A stretch of 64,000 nucleotides of DNA from Streptomyces odontomachi (GCF_024435355.1 NZ_JAMJWG010000017.1:124001-188000); one strand, 5' to 3'; counted from the first letter of the stretch, positions 26,519-35,259 are shown. Made by a program: numbers and translations. Notes: generated by a model from the sequence alone, not told the origin.

Positions 26519-29062
26519 ATGAGACGCGGGAAGCTACGCATCTACCTCGGTGCGGCGCCGGGCGTGGGCAAGACCTACGCCATGCTGTCCGAGGCGCACC
26601 GCCGCACCGAGCGCGGCACGGACTGCGTCGTCGCGTTCGTCGAGCACTACGACAGGCCCCGGACGAAGGCGCTGCTGACCGGCCTGGAACACCTGCCCCG
26701 CACCTGCTTCACCGACCAGGGCACCGTACGCACCGAGATGGACCTGGACGCGGTGCTCGCCCGCCGCCCCGCGCTCGCCCTGGTCGACGAGCTCGCCCGC
26801 ACCAACGTCCCCGGTTCCCGCAACGCCAAGCGCTGGCAGGACGTGGAGGAGCTGCTGGCCGCCGGCGTGGACGTGATCTCGACGGTCAACATCCAGCACC
26901 TGGAGTCCCTCGGCGACGTCGTCGAGTCGATCACCGGCGTGCGGGAGCAGGAGACCGTCCCCGACGAGGTGGTGCGCCGCGCCGACCAGATCGAACTGGT
27001 CGACATGGACCCCCAGGCGCTGCGCCGCCGCCTGGCGCACGGCAACATCTACCGCTCCGACAAGGTCGACGCGGCGCTCTCGCACTACTTCCGCCCCGGG
27101 AACCTGACCGCGCTGCGCGAGCTGGCCCTGCTCTGGCTCGCCGACCGCGTCGACGAGTACCTCCAGCGCTACCGCGGCGAACACGGCATCCACACCCCGT
27201 GGCAGGCCCGCGAACGCATCGCCGTCGGGCTCACCGGCGGACCCGAGGGCCGTACCCTGATCCGCCGCGCGGCCCGGTTGGCGGCGAAGGGCTCCGGCAG
27301 CGAGATCCTCGCCGTCTACGTCGCCCGCAGCGACACCCTGACCGCGGCCACCCCCAAGGAACTCGCCGTCCAGCGCACCCTCGTCGAGGACCTGGGCGGC
27401 ACCTTCCACCACGTCATCGGCGACGACATCCCGGCCGCGCTGCTGGACTTCGCGCGCGGCGTCGGCGCCACCCAGATCGTCCTCGGCTCCTCCCGGCGCA
27501 AGGCCTGGCAGTACGTGTTCGGGCCCGGCGTGGGTGCCACCGTCGCCCGTGAGTCGGGCCCCGACCTGGACGTGCACATCGTCACGCACGAGGAGGTCGC
27601 CAAGGGCCGTGGACTGCCCGTCGCGCGCGGTGCACGGCTCGGCCGCTCCCGGATCGTGGCCGGCTGGCTGACCGGTGTCGCAGGACCCGCGCTCCTGGCA
27701 CCGCTGCTGGCCCGCGCCGAGTCCGACCTCGGCCTCGCCAACGACATGCTGCTCTTCCTCGCCCTCACGGTCGCCGCCGCCCTGCTCGGTGGGCTGGCGC
27801 CCGCACTGGCCTCGGCCGCCGTCGGCTCCGTGCTGCTGAACTGGTTCTTCACCTTCCCGGTGCACCGTGTGGCGATCGCCGACCCGCGGAACATCGTCGC
27901 CATCCTGATCTTCGTCGCGGTCGCGGTCGCCGTGGCCTCCGTCGTGGACCTGGCCGCCCGGCGCACCCAGCAGGCGGCCCGGCTGCGTGCCGAGTCGGAG
28001 ATCCTGTCCTTCCTCGCCGGGCATGTGCTGCGCGGCGAGGAACCGCTGAACGCGCTCCTGGAACGGGTCCGGGAGACCTTCGCGATGGACTCCGTCGCCC
28101 TGCTGGAACGCATCGACGACCGCACCCCGTGGACCTGCGCCGGCAGCGTGGGACCCGCCTCCCCCGGCCGGCCCGAGGACGCCGACGTCGACATGCCCGT
28201 CCGTGACCACCTGGCCCTCGCGCTGTCCGGGCGGGTGCTGCCCGCCGAGGACCGCCGGGTGCTCGCCGCGTTCGCCGCGCAGGCCGCCGTGGTGCTGGAC
28301 CGCCAGCGCCTGAAGACCGAGGCGGAACAGGCCCGCGCGCTCGCCGAGGGCAACCGCATCCGCACCGCCCTGCTCGCCGCCGTCAGCCACGACCTGCGCA
28401 CCCCGCTCGCCACCATCAAGGCGGCCGTCACCTCCCTCAGGTCCCCCGACGTGACCTGGTCGGAGCAGGACCGCGCTGAGCTGCTCGCCGGCATCGAGAC
28501 GGGCGCCGACCGCCTCGGCAACCTGGTCGGCAATCTCCTCGACATGTCCCGTCTGCACACCGGTACGGTCACTCCGCTGATCCGCGAGGTCGATCTCGAC
28601 GAGGTGGTCCCCATGGCCCTGGTGGGCGTGGCCGAGGACAGCGTGGAGCTGGACGTCCCGGAGACCCTGCCGATGGTTCCCGTCGACCCCGGGCTGCTGG
28701 AGCGCGCGGTCGCCAACGTCGTGGAGAACGCCGTCAAGTACAGCCCGCCCGGCCAGCGCGTGCTGGTCGCGGCCAGCGGGCTCGGCGACCGGGTGGAGCT
28801 ACGGGTGGTCGACCGCGGTCCCGGCGTCCCCGACGAGGCCAAGGAGCGCATCTTCGCGCCGTTCCAGCGGCACGGCGACGCGCCACGCGGCGCGGGCGTG
28901 GGGCTGGGACTCGCCGTCGCCCGCGGCTTCGTGGAGGCGATCGGCGGCACCCTCGACGCCGAGGACACGCCCGGCGGCGGCCTCACGATGGTGCTGCGCC
29001 TGAAGGTGGGGCCCGGCCACGCCCCGGTACGCGCCGACCTGCCCGCGAGCGTCACGTCCTGA
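26519..29062 (+). CDS. kdpD: KdpD, K+/turgor-sensing histidine kinase
   Basis: An 847-residue KdpD. The N-terminal KdpD domain (residues ~3-212) has the Walker-A motif GAAPGVGKT. A Usp-like domain (~230-360) is followed by four TM helices (~385-490, DUF4118) and a GAF-like region (~510-600). HisKA carries His624 in AAVSHDLRTPLATIKA, and the HATPase (~720-830) has NVVENAVKYSPPGQ and GVGLGLAVARG. It phosphorylates KdpE, encoded 133 bp downstream. No kdpFABC pump genes lie in the window, so its targets may be elsewhere or include the K+ transport genes ~4 kb away. Confidence 0.93.
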   Translation: MRRGKLRIYLGAAPGVGKTYAMLSEAHRRTERGTDCVVAFVEHYDRPRTKALLTGLEHLPRTCFTDQGTVRTEMDLDAVLARRPALALVDELARTNVPGSRNAKRWQDVEELLAAGVDVISTVNIQHLESLGDVVESITGVREQETVPDEVVRRADQIELVDMDPQALRRRLAHGNIYRSDKVDAALSHYFRPGNLTALRELALLWLADRVDEYLQRYRGEHGIHTPWQARERIAVGLTGGPEGRTLIRRAARLAAKGSGSEILAVYVARSDTLTAATPKELAVQRTLVEDLGGTFHHVIGDDIPAALLDFARGVGATQIVLGSSRRKAWQYVFGPGVGATVARESGPDLDVHIVTHEEVAKGRGLPVARGARLGRSRIVAGWLTGVAGPALLAPLLARAESDLGLANDMLLFLALTVAAALLGGLAPALASAAVGSVLLNWFFTFPVHRVAIADPRNIVAILIFVAVAVAVASVVDLAARRTQQAARLRAESEILSFLAGHVLRGEEPLNALLERVRETFAMDSVALLERIDDRTPWTCAGSVGPASPGRPEDADVDMPVRDHLALALSGRVLPAEDRRVLAAFAAQAAVVLDRQRLKTEAEQARALAEGNRIRTALLAAVSHDLRTPLATIKAAVTSLRSPDVTWSEQDRAELLAGIETGADRLGNLVGNLLDMSRLHTGTVTPLIREVDLDEVVPMALVGVAEDSVELDVPETLPMVPVDPGLLERAVANVVENAVKYSPPGQRVLVAASGLGDRVELRVVDRGPGVPDEAKERIFAPFQRHGDAPRGAGVGLGLAVARGFVEAIGGTLDAEDTPGGGLTMVLRLKVGPGHAPVRADLPASVTS

Positions 29063-29081
29063 CGGGCGCGTCATCATCGGA

Positions 29082-29120
29082 GGCATTCGGCACAGGCATT
29101 CGACACAGGCACTCAGCGGC
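29082..29120. repeat. Imperfect 13-bp tandem repeat between kdpD and kdpE
   Basis: Units GGCATTCGGCACA and GGCATTCGACACA are followed by a degenerate third copy. The rest of the 133-bp gap is CA-rich and unstructured. Confidence 0.55.
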
Positions 29121-29195
29121 ACGCATCAGCACCACAGCAGCATTCACCGAGCGACACACCACCACACACGACGACATGGAAACTGGCAGGTGACG

Positions 29196-29876
29196 ATGGT
29201 CCGGGTACTCGTGGTCGACGACGAACCCCAGATCGTCCGCGCCCTGGAGATCAATCTCAAGGCGCGCGCGTACGACGTCGACTCGGCCGGCGACGGCGTC
29301 ACGGCGCTCAGGCTCGCCACCGAGAAGCACCCCGATGTCGTCGTGCTGGACCTGGGGCTGCCCGACATGGACGGCGTGGAGGTGATCCGGCAGCTGCGCG
29401 GCTGGAGCCGGGTGCCCGTTCTGGTGCTGTCCGCCCGGCACAGCTCCGACGAGAAGGTCGAGGCCCTCGACGCGGGCGCCGACGACTACGTCACCAAGCC
29501 CTTCGGCATGGACGAACTGCTCGCCCGGCTGCGCGCCGCCGTGCGCCGCGCCGAACCGCCCGGGAACGAGGGCGAGAGCCTGGTGGAGACGGCCGGCTTC
29601 ACCGTCGACCTGGCCGCCAAGAAGGTCCACCGCGACGGCCGTGACGTACGCCTCACCCCCACCGAGTGGCATCTGCTGGAGGTCCTGGTCAAGAACGCGG
29701 GCCGGCTCGTCGGCCAGAAACAGCTCCTCCAGGAGGTCTGGGGCCCCAGCTACGGCACCGAAACCAACTACCTCCGGGTCTACATGGCCCAGCTCCGCCG
29801 CAAACTCGAGGAGAACCCCTCCCACCCGCGCCACTTCATCACCGAGCCGGGGATGGGGTACCGCTTCGAGCCGTAG
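29196..29876 (+). CDS. kdpE: KdpE, OmpR-type response regulator
   Basis: A 226-residue response regulator. The receiver domain (residues 1-118) has DD at 8-9, phospho-acceptor Asp52 in VVLDLGLPDMDG and Lys in TKPFGMDELLARLR. The winged-helix DNA-binding domain spans ~128-226 and includes TPTEWHLLEVLVKNAGRLV. It pairs with KdpD to control K+ uptake genes. ATG 29196 was preferred over GTG 29190 because of the purine-rich GGCAGG spacing. Both are in frame and differ by two residues. Confidence 0.92.
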   Translation: MVRVLVVDDEPQIVRALEINLKARAYDVDSAGDGVTALRLATEKHPDVVVLDLGLPDMDGVEVIRQLRGWSRVPVLVLSARHSSDEKVEALDAGADDYVTKPFGMDELLARLRAAVRRAEPPGNEGESLVETAGFTVDLAAKKVHRDGRDVRLTPTEWHLLEVLVKNAGRLVGQKQLLQEVWGPSYGTETNYLRVYMAQLRRKLEENPSHPRHFITEPGMGYRFEP

Positions 29877-29914
29877 CGGCCCCGGGGTGCAGCGGGGCGC
29901 GTACGGCACCCCGG

Positions 29915-29920
29915 TACGCT
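29915..29920 (+). promoter_or_regulatory. -10-like hexamer TACGCT for the OB-fold gene
   Basis: TACGCT ends 6 nt before ATG 29927, and no ribosome-binding site is present. Confidence 0.45.
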
Positions 29921-29926
29921 TTCGGT

Positions 29927-30334
29927 ATGAGTGCTGCCCCCCGTCCGGAGAAGCGGCCGGGCCGACTACGCCGCATGCTCGACCGGCTCGCCGACATCTC
30001 CGCGTCCCAGGAGGACCTGGAGTCGGAGGAGCTGCGCGAGGAGACCGAGACGACCGGCTGCACCCGGATCAGCGACTCCCGTGACCGGCAGATCGTCACC
30101 GTAACTGGTACCTTGCGCACGGTCACCCTGCGTCCACGTGCCGGGGTCCCGGCTCTGGAGGCCGAGCTCTTCGACGGTTCCGGCGCCCTGGACGTAGTGT
30201 GGCTCGGCCGCCGCTCCATCGTGGGAATCGAGCCGGGGCGCAGGCTGATCGCATCGGGCCGGGTGTCCATGAGCAGGGGCCGCCGCGTGCTGTTCAACCC
30301 GAAGTACGAACTCAGACCGCTCGGACGGGAGTAG
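29927..30334 (+). CDS. OB-fold nucleic-acid-binding-domain protein
   Basis: A 135-residue cytoplasmic protein. After a basic N-terminus (~1-20) comes a helix with many Glu/Asp. A five-stranded OB-fold (~55-130) follows, with RQIVTVTGTLRTVTLRP, LEAELFDGSGALDVVWLGRRS and LIASGRVSMSRGRRVLFNPKYEL. This resembles RecG/aspartyl-tRNA-synthetase-type OB domains, so single-strand DNA or RNA binding is likely but the partner is unknown. The next gene starts 3 bp after the stop, so this protein and DUF3159 are coupled, an arrangement conserved in mycobacteria (Rv2694c-Rv2693c, from memory). Confidence 0.87.
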   Translation: MSAAPRPEKRPGRLRRMLDRLADISASQEDLESEELREETETTGCTRISDSRDRQIVTVTGTLRTVTLRPRAGVPALEAELFDGSGALDVVWLGRRSIVGIEPGRRLIASGRVSMSRGRRVLFNPKYELRPLGRE

Positions 30335-30337
30335 CTG

Positions 30338-31189
30338 GTGACGCCCCTCGACAAGCCGACCGACCACTCGGCCGAAGGCGCCGATCCCACGCCTGCGCAG
30401 GAGGCCGGGTCCGCCGACGCCAGGGCCGTGACGGAGGCCGCGCTCTTCGAGGCGTTCGGCGGGGTGCGGGGCATGGTCGAGACGGTCATGCCCGGCCTGC
30501 TCTTCGTCGCGGTCTTCACCATCGACAAGAACCTCAAGTTCTCGGCCATCGCGGCGCTCGCCGTGTCCGTGCTGCTCGTCGTGGCCCGGCTGCTGAGGCG
30601 CACCACCGTCAAGCACGCCTTCAGCGGCGTCTTCGGAGTCGGGTTCGGCGTCGTCTTCGCGATGATGACCGGCAACGCGAAGAACTTCTACCTCCCGGGC
30701 ATGCTCTACACGCTCGGCCTGGGCGTCGCCTACATCGTCACCACCCTGGCCGGGGTGCCACTGATCGGCCTGATGCTCGGCCCGGTCTTCAAGGAGAACC
30801 TCTCCTGGCGGACCCGGAACCCGGGCCGCAAGGTGGCCTACGCCAAGGCCAGCTGGGCCTGGGGCCTGATCCTGATCGCCAAGTGCGCCATCCTCTTCCC
30901 GCTCTACTGGTGGGCGGACACCACGCAGCTCGGCTGGGTGCTGGTGACCCTGAAGATCCCGCCGTTCCTGCTCGCGGTCTGGCTGACCTGGGTGTTCCTG
31001 GTCAAGGCTCCACCGCCGATCGACGTCTTCGCGGAGATGGAGGCGGAGGAGGCCCGCGAACGGGAGCGGGCCTCCGGTTCTGGGGAGGGGGCCCTCGCCC
31101 AGGCCCCGCGGGGCGCGGAGGCCGAGGGGTCCGCGGAGGCCGCGGAGCAGGTCGACGAGGCCGCCGGGGGGCGGCACCGGAAGCGGTGA
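30338..31189 (+). CDS. DUF3159 family integral membrane protein
   Basis: A 283-residue membrane protein. After a polar N-terminus (~1-45) there are about six hydrophobic segments (~50-66, 68-86, 100-115, 125-150, 180-200 and 208-225). A long charged Glu/Ala-rich cytoplasmic tail follows (~232-283). The family is actinobacterial, with unknown function and possible transport or septum-region roles. The start is GTG 30338 with GGGAG 7 nt upstream, 3 bp after the OB-fold gene. The second MITE-like repeat starts 21 bp after the stop and could act as terminator. Confidence 0.88.
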   Translation: MTPLDKPTDHSAEGADPTPAQEAGSADARAVTEAALFEAFGGVRGMVETVMPGLLFVAVFTIDKNLKFSAIAALAVSVLLVVARLLRRTTVKHAFSGVFGVGFGVVFAMMTGNAKNFYLPGMLYTLGLGVAYIVTTLAGVPLIGLMLGPVFKENLSWRTRNPGRKVAYAKASWAWGLILIAKCAILFPLYWWADTTQLGWVLVTLKIPPFLLAVWLTWVFLVKAPPPIDVFAEMEAEEARERERASGSGEGALAQAPRGAEAEGSAEAAEQVDEAAGGRHRKR

Positions 31190-31210
31190 TCCGGCGGTTC
31201 CCGTGTTTCT

Positions 31211-31378
31211 GGCGCCGCAGGCGCCTCCAAAGGGGCGCGGGGAACTGCGCGACCAGCCATCCACCGGCGGGTGGTCCGGCTGCGACAGGAACAGCCCCTT
31301 CTGGCCGGTGACGACCTGACGGTCTCGTCGTGGCTTGTCGCGCAGTTCCCCGCGCCCCTTTCAGGCGCCTGCGGCGCC
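31211..31378. repeat. Long inverted-repeat element, copy B (MITE-like)
   Basis: Outer 16-nt arms (31211-31226 and 31363-31378) are perfect complements. Inner 27-nt arms (31232-31258 and 31332-31358) have one mismatch. The centre shares most of its sequence with copy A, including ACGACCTGACGGTCTCGTCG. It sits between the convergent DUF3159 and TrkA genes. Confidence 0.8.
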
Positions 31379-31411
31379 ATCCAGGGGCGACGGGGACGTG
31401 GAGGGGGGACC

Positions 31412-32092
31412 TCAGCCCGTCGTATCGTCCTCGCGTCGTACGGACAGCAGGTCCTCCAGCTGCTCCTCACGCGCCTGCGCGGCCACGAACAGCAGCTCGT
31501 CGCCGGCTTCCAGCGAGTCGTCGCGTGACGGCGCGAGCACCCGGTTGCCGCGGATGATGGTGACCAGCGACGTGTCCTCCGGCCACTGCACCTCGCCGAC
31601 CTGGGTGCCGGCCAGCGCCGACTCGGGCGGCAGGGTCAGCTCGACCAGGTTGGCGTCGCCGTGGCTGAAGCGCAGCAGCCTGACCAGGTCGCCGACGCTC
31701 ACCGCCTCCTCCACCAGCGCCGACATCAGGCGCGGCGTGGACACCGCGACGTCGACGCCCCAGGACTCGTTGAACAGCCACTCGTTCTTGGGATTGTTGA
31801 CGCGCGCGACCACCCGCGGCACGCCGTACTCCGTCTTGGCGAGCAGCGAGACGACCAGGTTGACCTTGTCGTCCCCGGATGCGGCGATCACCACGTTGCA
31901 GCGTTGCAGCGCCGCCTCGTCGAGCGAGGTGATCTCGCAGGCGTCGGCCAGCAGCCACTCCGCCTGCGGCACCCGTTCGACCGAGATGGCGGTCGGTGCC
32001 TTGTCGATGAGCAGCACCTCGTGCCCGTTCTCCAGCAGCTCACCCGCGATGGAGCGACCCACAGCGCCGGCGCCGGCAATGGCGACCCTCAT
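31412..32092 (-). CDS. TrkA-type K+ uptake regulatory protein (RCK), second of pair
   Basis: A 226-residue cytoplasmic protein. The N-terminal NAD(H)-binding Rossmann domain (residues 1-125) has GAGAVGRSIAGELLENG. The C-terminal TrkA_C domain (~140-218) can bind a nucleotide ligand in relatives. RCK proteins gate K+ channels or transporters. Its ATG shares a base with the stop of the upstream trkA-like gene (TGATG), so the two are made together and probably form a hetero-oligomeric ring, like CeoB/CeoC of mycobacteria. No TrkH/TrkG channel gene is nearby. The adjacent KimA-like transporter is the obvious candidate partner. Confidence 0.9.
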   Translation of the reverse strand: MRVAIAGAGAVGRSIAGELLENGHEVLLIDKAPTAISVERVPQAEWLLADACEITSLDEAALQRCNVVIAASGDDKVNLVVSLLAKTEYGVPRVVARVNNPKNEWLFNESWGVDVAVSTPRLMSALVEEAVSVGDLVRLLRFSHGDANLVELTLPPESALAGTQVGEVQWPEDTSLVTIIRGNRVLAPSRDDSLEAGDELLFVAAQAREEQLEDLLSVRREDDTTG

Positions 32093-32760
32093 CACTGACC
32101 GCCTTCCTCGGGGCCTTCGGTGAACGCCGTCTCCACCTTGGAGACCTCGTCGGTCCGCATCATCACGTGCACCAGGTCACCTTCCTGGAGCACCGTCTGC
32201 GAGGTCGGCAACATGGCCTCCCCGAGCCGGGTGAGAAACGCGACCCGGACCCCGGTCTCCTCCTGGAGCTCGCTGATCTTGCGGCCGACCCAGGCCGTCG
32301 AGGCGTGCACCTCGGCGAGCTGCACGCCGCCGGTCGGGTCCCGCCACAGCGGCTCGGCGCCCGACGGCAGCAGCCGCCGCAGCATCTGGTCGGCGGTCCA
32401 GCGCACCGTTGCCACGGTCGGAATGCCGAGCCGCTGGTAGACCTCGGCGCGCCGCGGGTCGTAGATACGGGCCGCGACGTTCTCGATGCCGAACATCTCG
32501 CGGGCCACCCGCGCGGCGATGATGTTGGAATTGTCACCGCTGGAGACGGCCGCGAAGGCGCCCGCCTCCTCGATGCCGGCCTCCCGCAGGGTGTCCTGGT
32601 CGAAGCCGACCCCGGTGACGCGACGGCCGCCGAACCCGGAGCCGAGCCGGCGGAAGGCCGTGGGGTCCTGGTCGACCACGGCGACCGTGTGCCCCTGCTG
32701 CTCAAGGTTCTGGGCGAGAGCGGAACCCACTCTGCCGCAGCCCATGATCACGATGTGCAC
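32092..32760 (-). CDS. TrkA-type K+ uptake regulatory protein (RCK), first of pair
   Basis: A 222-residue RCK protein. The Rossmann motif GCGRVGSALAQNLEQQG starts at residue 8, with an acidic residue after the second strand (VVDQD), consistent with NAD binding. TrkA_C covers ~135-215. The start is GTG 32760. It is transcribed divergently from the KimA-like transporter gene, and the pair with the downstream trkA gene matches mycobacterial ceoB-ceoC. In some bacteria, RCK C-domains bind c-di-AMP, but this cannot be judged here. Confidence 0.9.
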   Translation of the reverse strand: MHIVIMGCGRVGSALAQNLEQQGHTVAVVDQDPTAFRRLGSGFGGRRVTGVGFDQDTLREAGIEEAGAFAAVSSGDNSNIIAARVAREMFGIENVAARIYDPRRAEVYQRLGIPTVATVRWTADQMLRRLLPSGAEPLWRDPTGGVQLAEVHASTAWVGRKISELQEETGVRVAFLTRLGEAMLPTSQTVLQEGDLVHVMMRTDEVSKVETAFTEGPEEGGQ

Positions 32761-33083
32761 CTGCCTCTACCCCGCCATCCTGATATTCCGGCTGACCTGC
32801 GAAAACACTGCTGCTTACTCATTTCTACCGAAGGGTGCCAGGCCGCGATGAGCGGGCCGCGTACGGCGTTGCCGGGAGACGAGCTTATGACGCGATGGCG
32901 TTCCCGGGGCAGCGGTGGGGCGGCTGGCGCGGTGCCGATGCCCCTGAAAGGGGCGCCGGAAACCACTCGCCGGGGCCGCTGATGCACGCGCGGTGGCCGG
33001 CGGCCACACGGGGCGCAATGATCCCGTGAATATGACCGGAGGTGGCTGGGCCGCTTGCCACGCCAGCGCTTACGATCCTCTGC
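32761..33083. other. Divergent promoter region, trkA pair versus KimA-like gene
   Basis: About 320 bp with no gene. A -10-like TACGAT for the right-hand gene sits at 33071-33076. No c-di-AMP (ydaO) riboswitch fold was recognised by eye. Confidence 0.45.
33071..33076 (+). promoter_or_regulatory. -10-like hexamer TACGAT for the KimA-like gene
   Basis: TACGAT ends 7 nt before GTG 33084. No ribosome-binding site is seen, so a leaderless mRNA is likely. Confidence 0.5.
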
Positions 33084-35141
33084 GTGTCCAAACTGACCGA
33101 CGTGCCCAAACGAATCCTCATTGGGCGCGCACTGCGCAGCGACCGGCTGGGCGAGACGCTGCTCCCCAAGCGCATCGCCCTTCCCGTGTTCGCCTCCGAC
33201 CCGCTCTCCTCGGTGGCGTACGCACCGGGTGAGGTGCTGCTGGTGCTGTCCATCGCGGGCGTGTCGGCGTACAACTTCAGTCCCTGGATCGCGGTGGCGG
33301 TCGTCGTCCTCATGTTCACGGTGGTCGCCTCCTACCGCCAGAACGTGCACGCCTATCCCAGCGGCGGTGGCGACTACGAGGTGGCCACCACCAACCTGGG
33401 GCCTCGCGCGGGCCTGACCGTCGCCAGCGCGCTGCTCGTCGACTACGTCCTCACCGTCGCCGTGTCCATCGCCTCCGGCATCGAGAACCTGGGCTCGGCC
33501 GTCCCCTTCATCGTCGAGCACAAGGTGCTGTGCGCGTCGGCCGTCATCGTGCTGCTGACGCTGATGAACCTGCGCGGCGTGAAGGAGTCCGGCAAGCTCT
33601 TCGCGATCCCGACCTACGTCTTCGTCGCCGGCGTCTTCGTGATGATCCTCTGGGGCGCCTTCCGTGGGCTCGTCCTCGGCGACACGATGCGTGCGCCGAC
33701 CGCCGGCTACCACATCGAGGCCGAGCACCAGGGCATGGCGGGCTTCGTGCTGGTCTTCCTGCTGCTGCGGGCCTTCTCCTCCGGCTGCGCGGCGCTGACC
33801 GGCGTGGAGGCGATCAGCAACGGCGTGCCCGCCTTCCGCAAGCCCAAGAGCAAGAACGCCGCGACGACGCTCGCGATGATGGGCCTGTTCGCCGTCACCA
33901 TGTTCTGCGGCATCATCGCGCTGGCCATGGTCACCGACGTGCACATGGCCGACGACCCCGCACACAAGCTGCTCGACCACGGCGTCCCGCTGGGTGCGAG
34001 CTATGTGCAGCACCCGGTCATCTCGCAGGTCGCCGCGGCCGTCTTCGGTGACGGCAGCTTCCTGTTCGTGGTGCTGGCCGCGGCCACCGCGCTGGTGCTG
34101 TTCCTGGCCGCCAACACCGCGTACAACGGCTTCCCGCTGCTCGGCTCGATCCTGGCGCAGGACCGCTACCTGCCCCGCCAGCTGCACACGCGTGGCGACC
34201 GGCTCGCCTTCTCGAACGGGATCGTGGTGCTGGCCGGCGCCGCCGCCCTGCTGACGGTCATCTACAACGCCGACTCCACCCGCCTGATCCAGCTCTACAT
34301 CGTCGGCGTCTTCGTCTCCTTCACGCTGAGCCAGATCGGCATGGTGCGGCACTGGAACCGCCATCTGGCCGCCGAGCAGGACCCCGCCGTACGCCGCCGC
34401 ATGCTGCGCTCGCGCGCCATCAACACCTTCGGCGCCTTCCTCACCGGGACGGTGCTGGTCGTGGTCCTGGTCACCAAGTTCACCCACGGTGCCTGGGTCG
34501 CCGTCCTCGGCATGGTGATCTTCTACGTCACGATGACCGCGATCCGCCGCCACTACGACCGGGTCGCCGAAGAGATCGCCGCGCCCACGACGCCCACCGA
34601 GGACACCATCCGCCCGTCCCGGGTGCGTTCCATCGTGCTGGTCTCCAAGATCCACCGTCCGACGCTCCGGGCCCTGTCCTACGCCAAGCTGATGCGCGCC
34701 GACAGCCTGGAGGCGCTCAGCGTCAACGTGGACCCGGCGGAGACCCGCGCCCTCAAGGAGGAGTGGGACCAGCGCGGTATCGACGTCCCCCTGAAGGTGC
34801 TGGACTCCCCGTACCGCGAGATCACCCGGCCGATCATCGACTACGTCAAGGAACTGCGCAGGGACGCACCCCGCGACGCGGTCAGTGTGATCATCCCGGA
34901 GTACGTGGTGGGACACTGGTACGAGCACCTGCTGCACAACCAGAGCGCGCTGCGGCTCAAGGGCCGGCTGCTGTTCACCCCCGGGGTGATGGTGACCTCC
35001 GTCCCGTACCAGCTGGAATCCTCCGAGCTGGCCCGCAAGCGGGCCCGCAGGCGGCAGGAGTGGAACGCACCCGGTGCGGTCCGCCGTGGTCCGGTGGGTC
35101 CGGTGGAGAAGCGCCCGAAGGAGCCTTCGGGCCGCGGCTGA
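33084..35141 (+). CDS. APC-superfamily transporter, KimA (YdaO)-like K+/H+ symporter
   Basis: A 685-residue transporter. About 12 TM segments lie between residues ~45 and ~480, and a cytoplasmic Usp-like domain occupies ~515-650. Generic annotation would be amino acid permease. However, several stretches align with B. subtilis KimA as I remember it, a high-affinity K+/H+ symporter: ASDPLSSVAYAPGEVLLVL, YPSGGGDYEVATTNLG, AFSSGCAALTGVEAISNGVP and RGDRLAFSNGIVVLAGAA. A K+ role is further favoured by the divergent TrkA pair and nearby KdpDE. The start is GTG 33084 with a -10-like hexamer 7 nt before it. Confidence 0.85.
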   Translation: MSKLTDVPKRILIGRALRSDRLGETLLPKRIALPVFASDPLSSVAYAPGEVLLVLSIAGVSAYNFSPWIAVAVVVLMFTVVASYRQNVHAYPSGGGDYEVATTNLGPRAGLTVASALLVDYVLTVAVSIASGIENLGSAVPFIVEHKVLCASAVIVLLTLMNLRGVKESGKLFAIPTYVFVAGVFVMILWGAFRGLVLGDTMRAPTAGYHIEAEHQGMAGFVLVFLLLRAFSSGCAALTGVEAISNGVPAFRKPKSKNAATTLAMMGLFAVTMFCGIIALAMVTDVHMADDPAHKLLDHGVPLGASYVQHPVISQVAAAVFGDGSFLFVVLAAATALVLFLAANTAYNGFPLLGSILAQDRYLPRQLHTRGDRLAFSNGIVVLAGAAALLTVIYNADSTRLIQLYIVGVFVSFTLSQIGMVRHWNRHLAAEQDPAVRRRMLRSRAINTFGAFLTGTVLVVVLVTKFTHGAWVAVLGMVIFYVTMTAIRRHYDRVAEEIAAPTTPTEDTIRPSRVRSIVLVSKIHRPTLRALSYAKLMRADSLEALSVNVDPAETRALKEEWDQRGIDVPLKVLDSPYREITRPIIDYVKELRRDAPRDAVSVIIPEYVVGHWYEHLLHNQSALRLKGRLLFTPGVMVTSVPYQLESSELARKRARRRQEWNAPGAVRRGPVGPVEKRPKEPSGRG

Positions 35142-35220
35142 CCCCTGGCGGTCCTGCCGCGACCGCGCCCGGCGAACCCGTCGGCCGGCCCCTGCCGGGC
35201 CGTTCGTGCCGCCCTACGTC

Positions 35221-35259
35221 TACGTTGGACGGGTGGCGTACCGCAGCGGTACGCCACCC
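35221..35259 (+). promoter_or_regulatory. -10-like TACGTT followed by a 12-bp leader hairpin
   Basis: TACGTT (35221-35226) is followed directly by a perfect 12-bp stem (35231-35242 and 35248-35259, 5-nt loop), 25 bp before ATG 35285. It may be the 5' leader of the methyltransferase mRNA or a terminator for the upstream transporter. Confidence 0.5.

Noticed and set aside
32761..33083. c-di-AMP (ydaO) riboswitch upstream of the KimA-like gene
   Set aside because: No matching conserved core was recognised, and the -10-like element 7 nt before the start codon leaves no leader for a riboswitch.
26519..35141. kdpFABC pump or TrkH/TrkG channel genes
   Set aside because: Looked for near kdpDE and the RCK pair. 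All genes in this block are accounted for and none encodes these.
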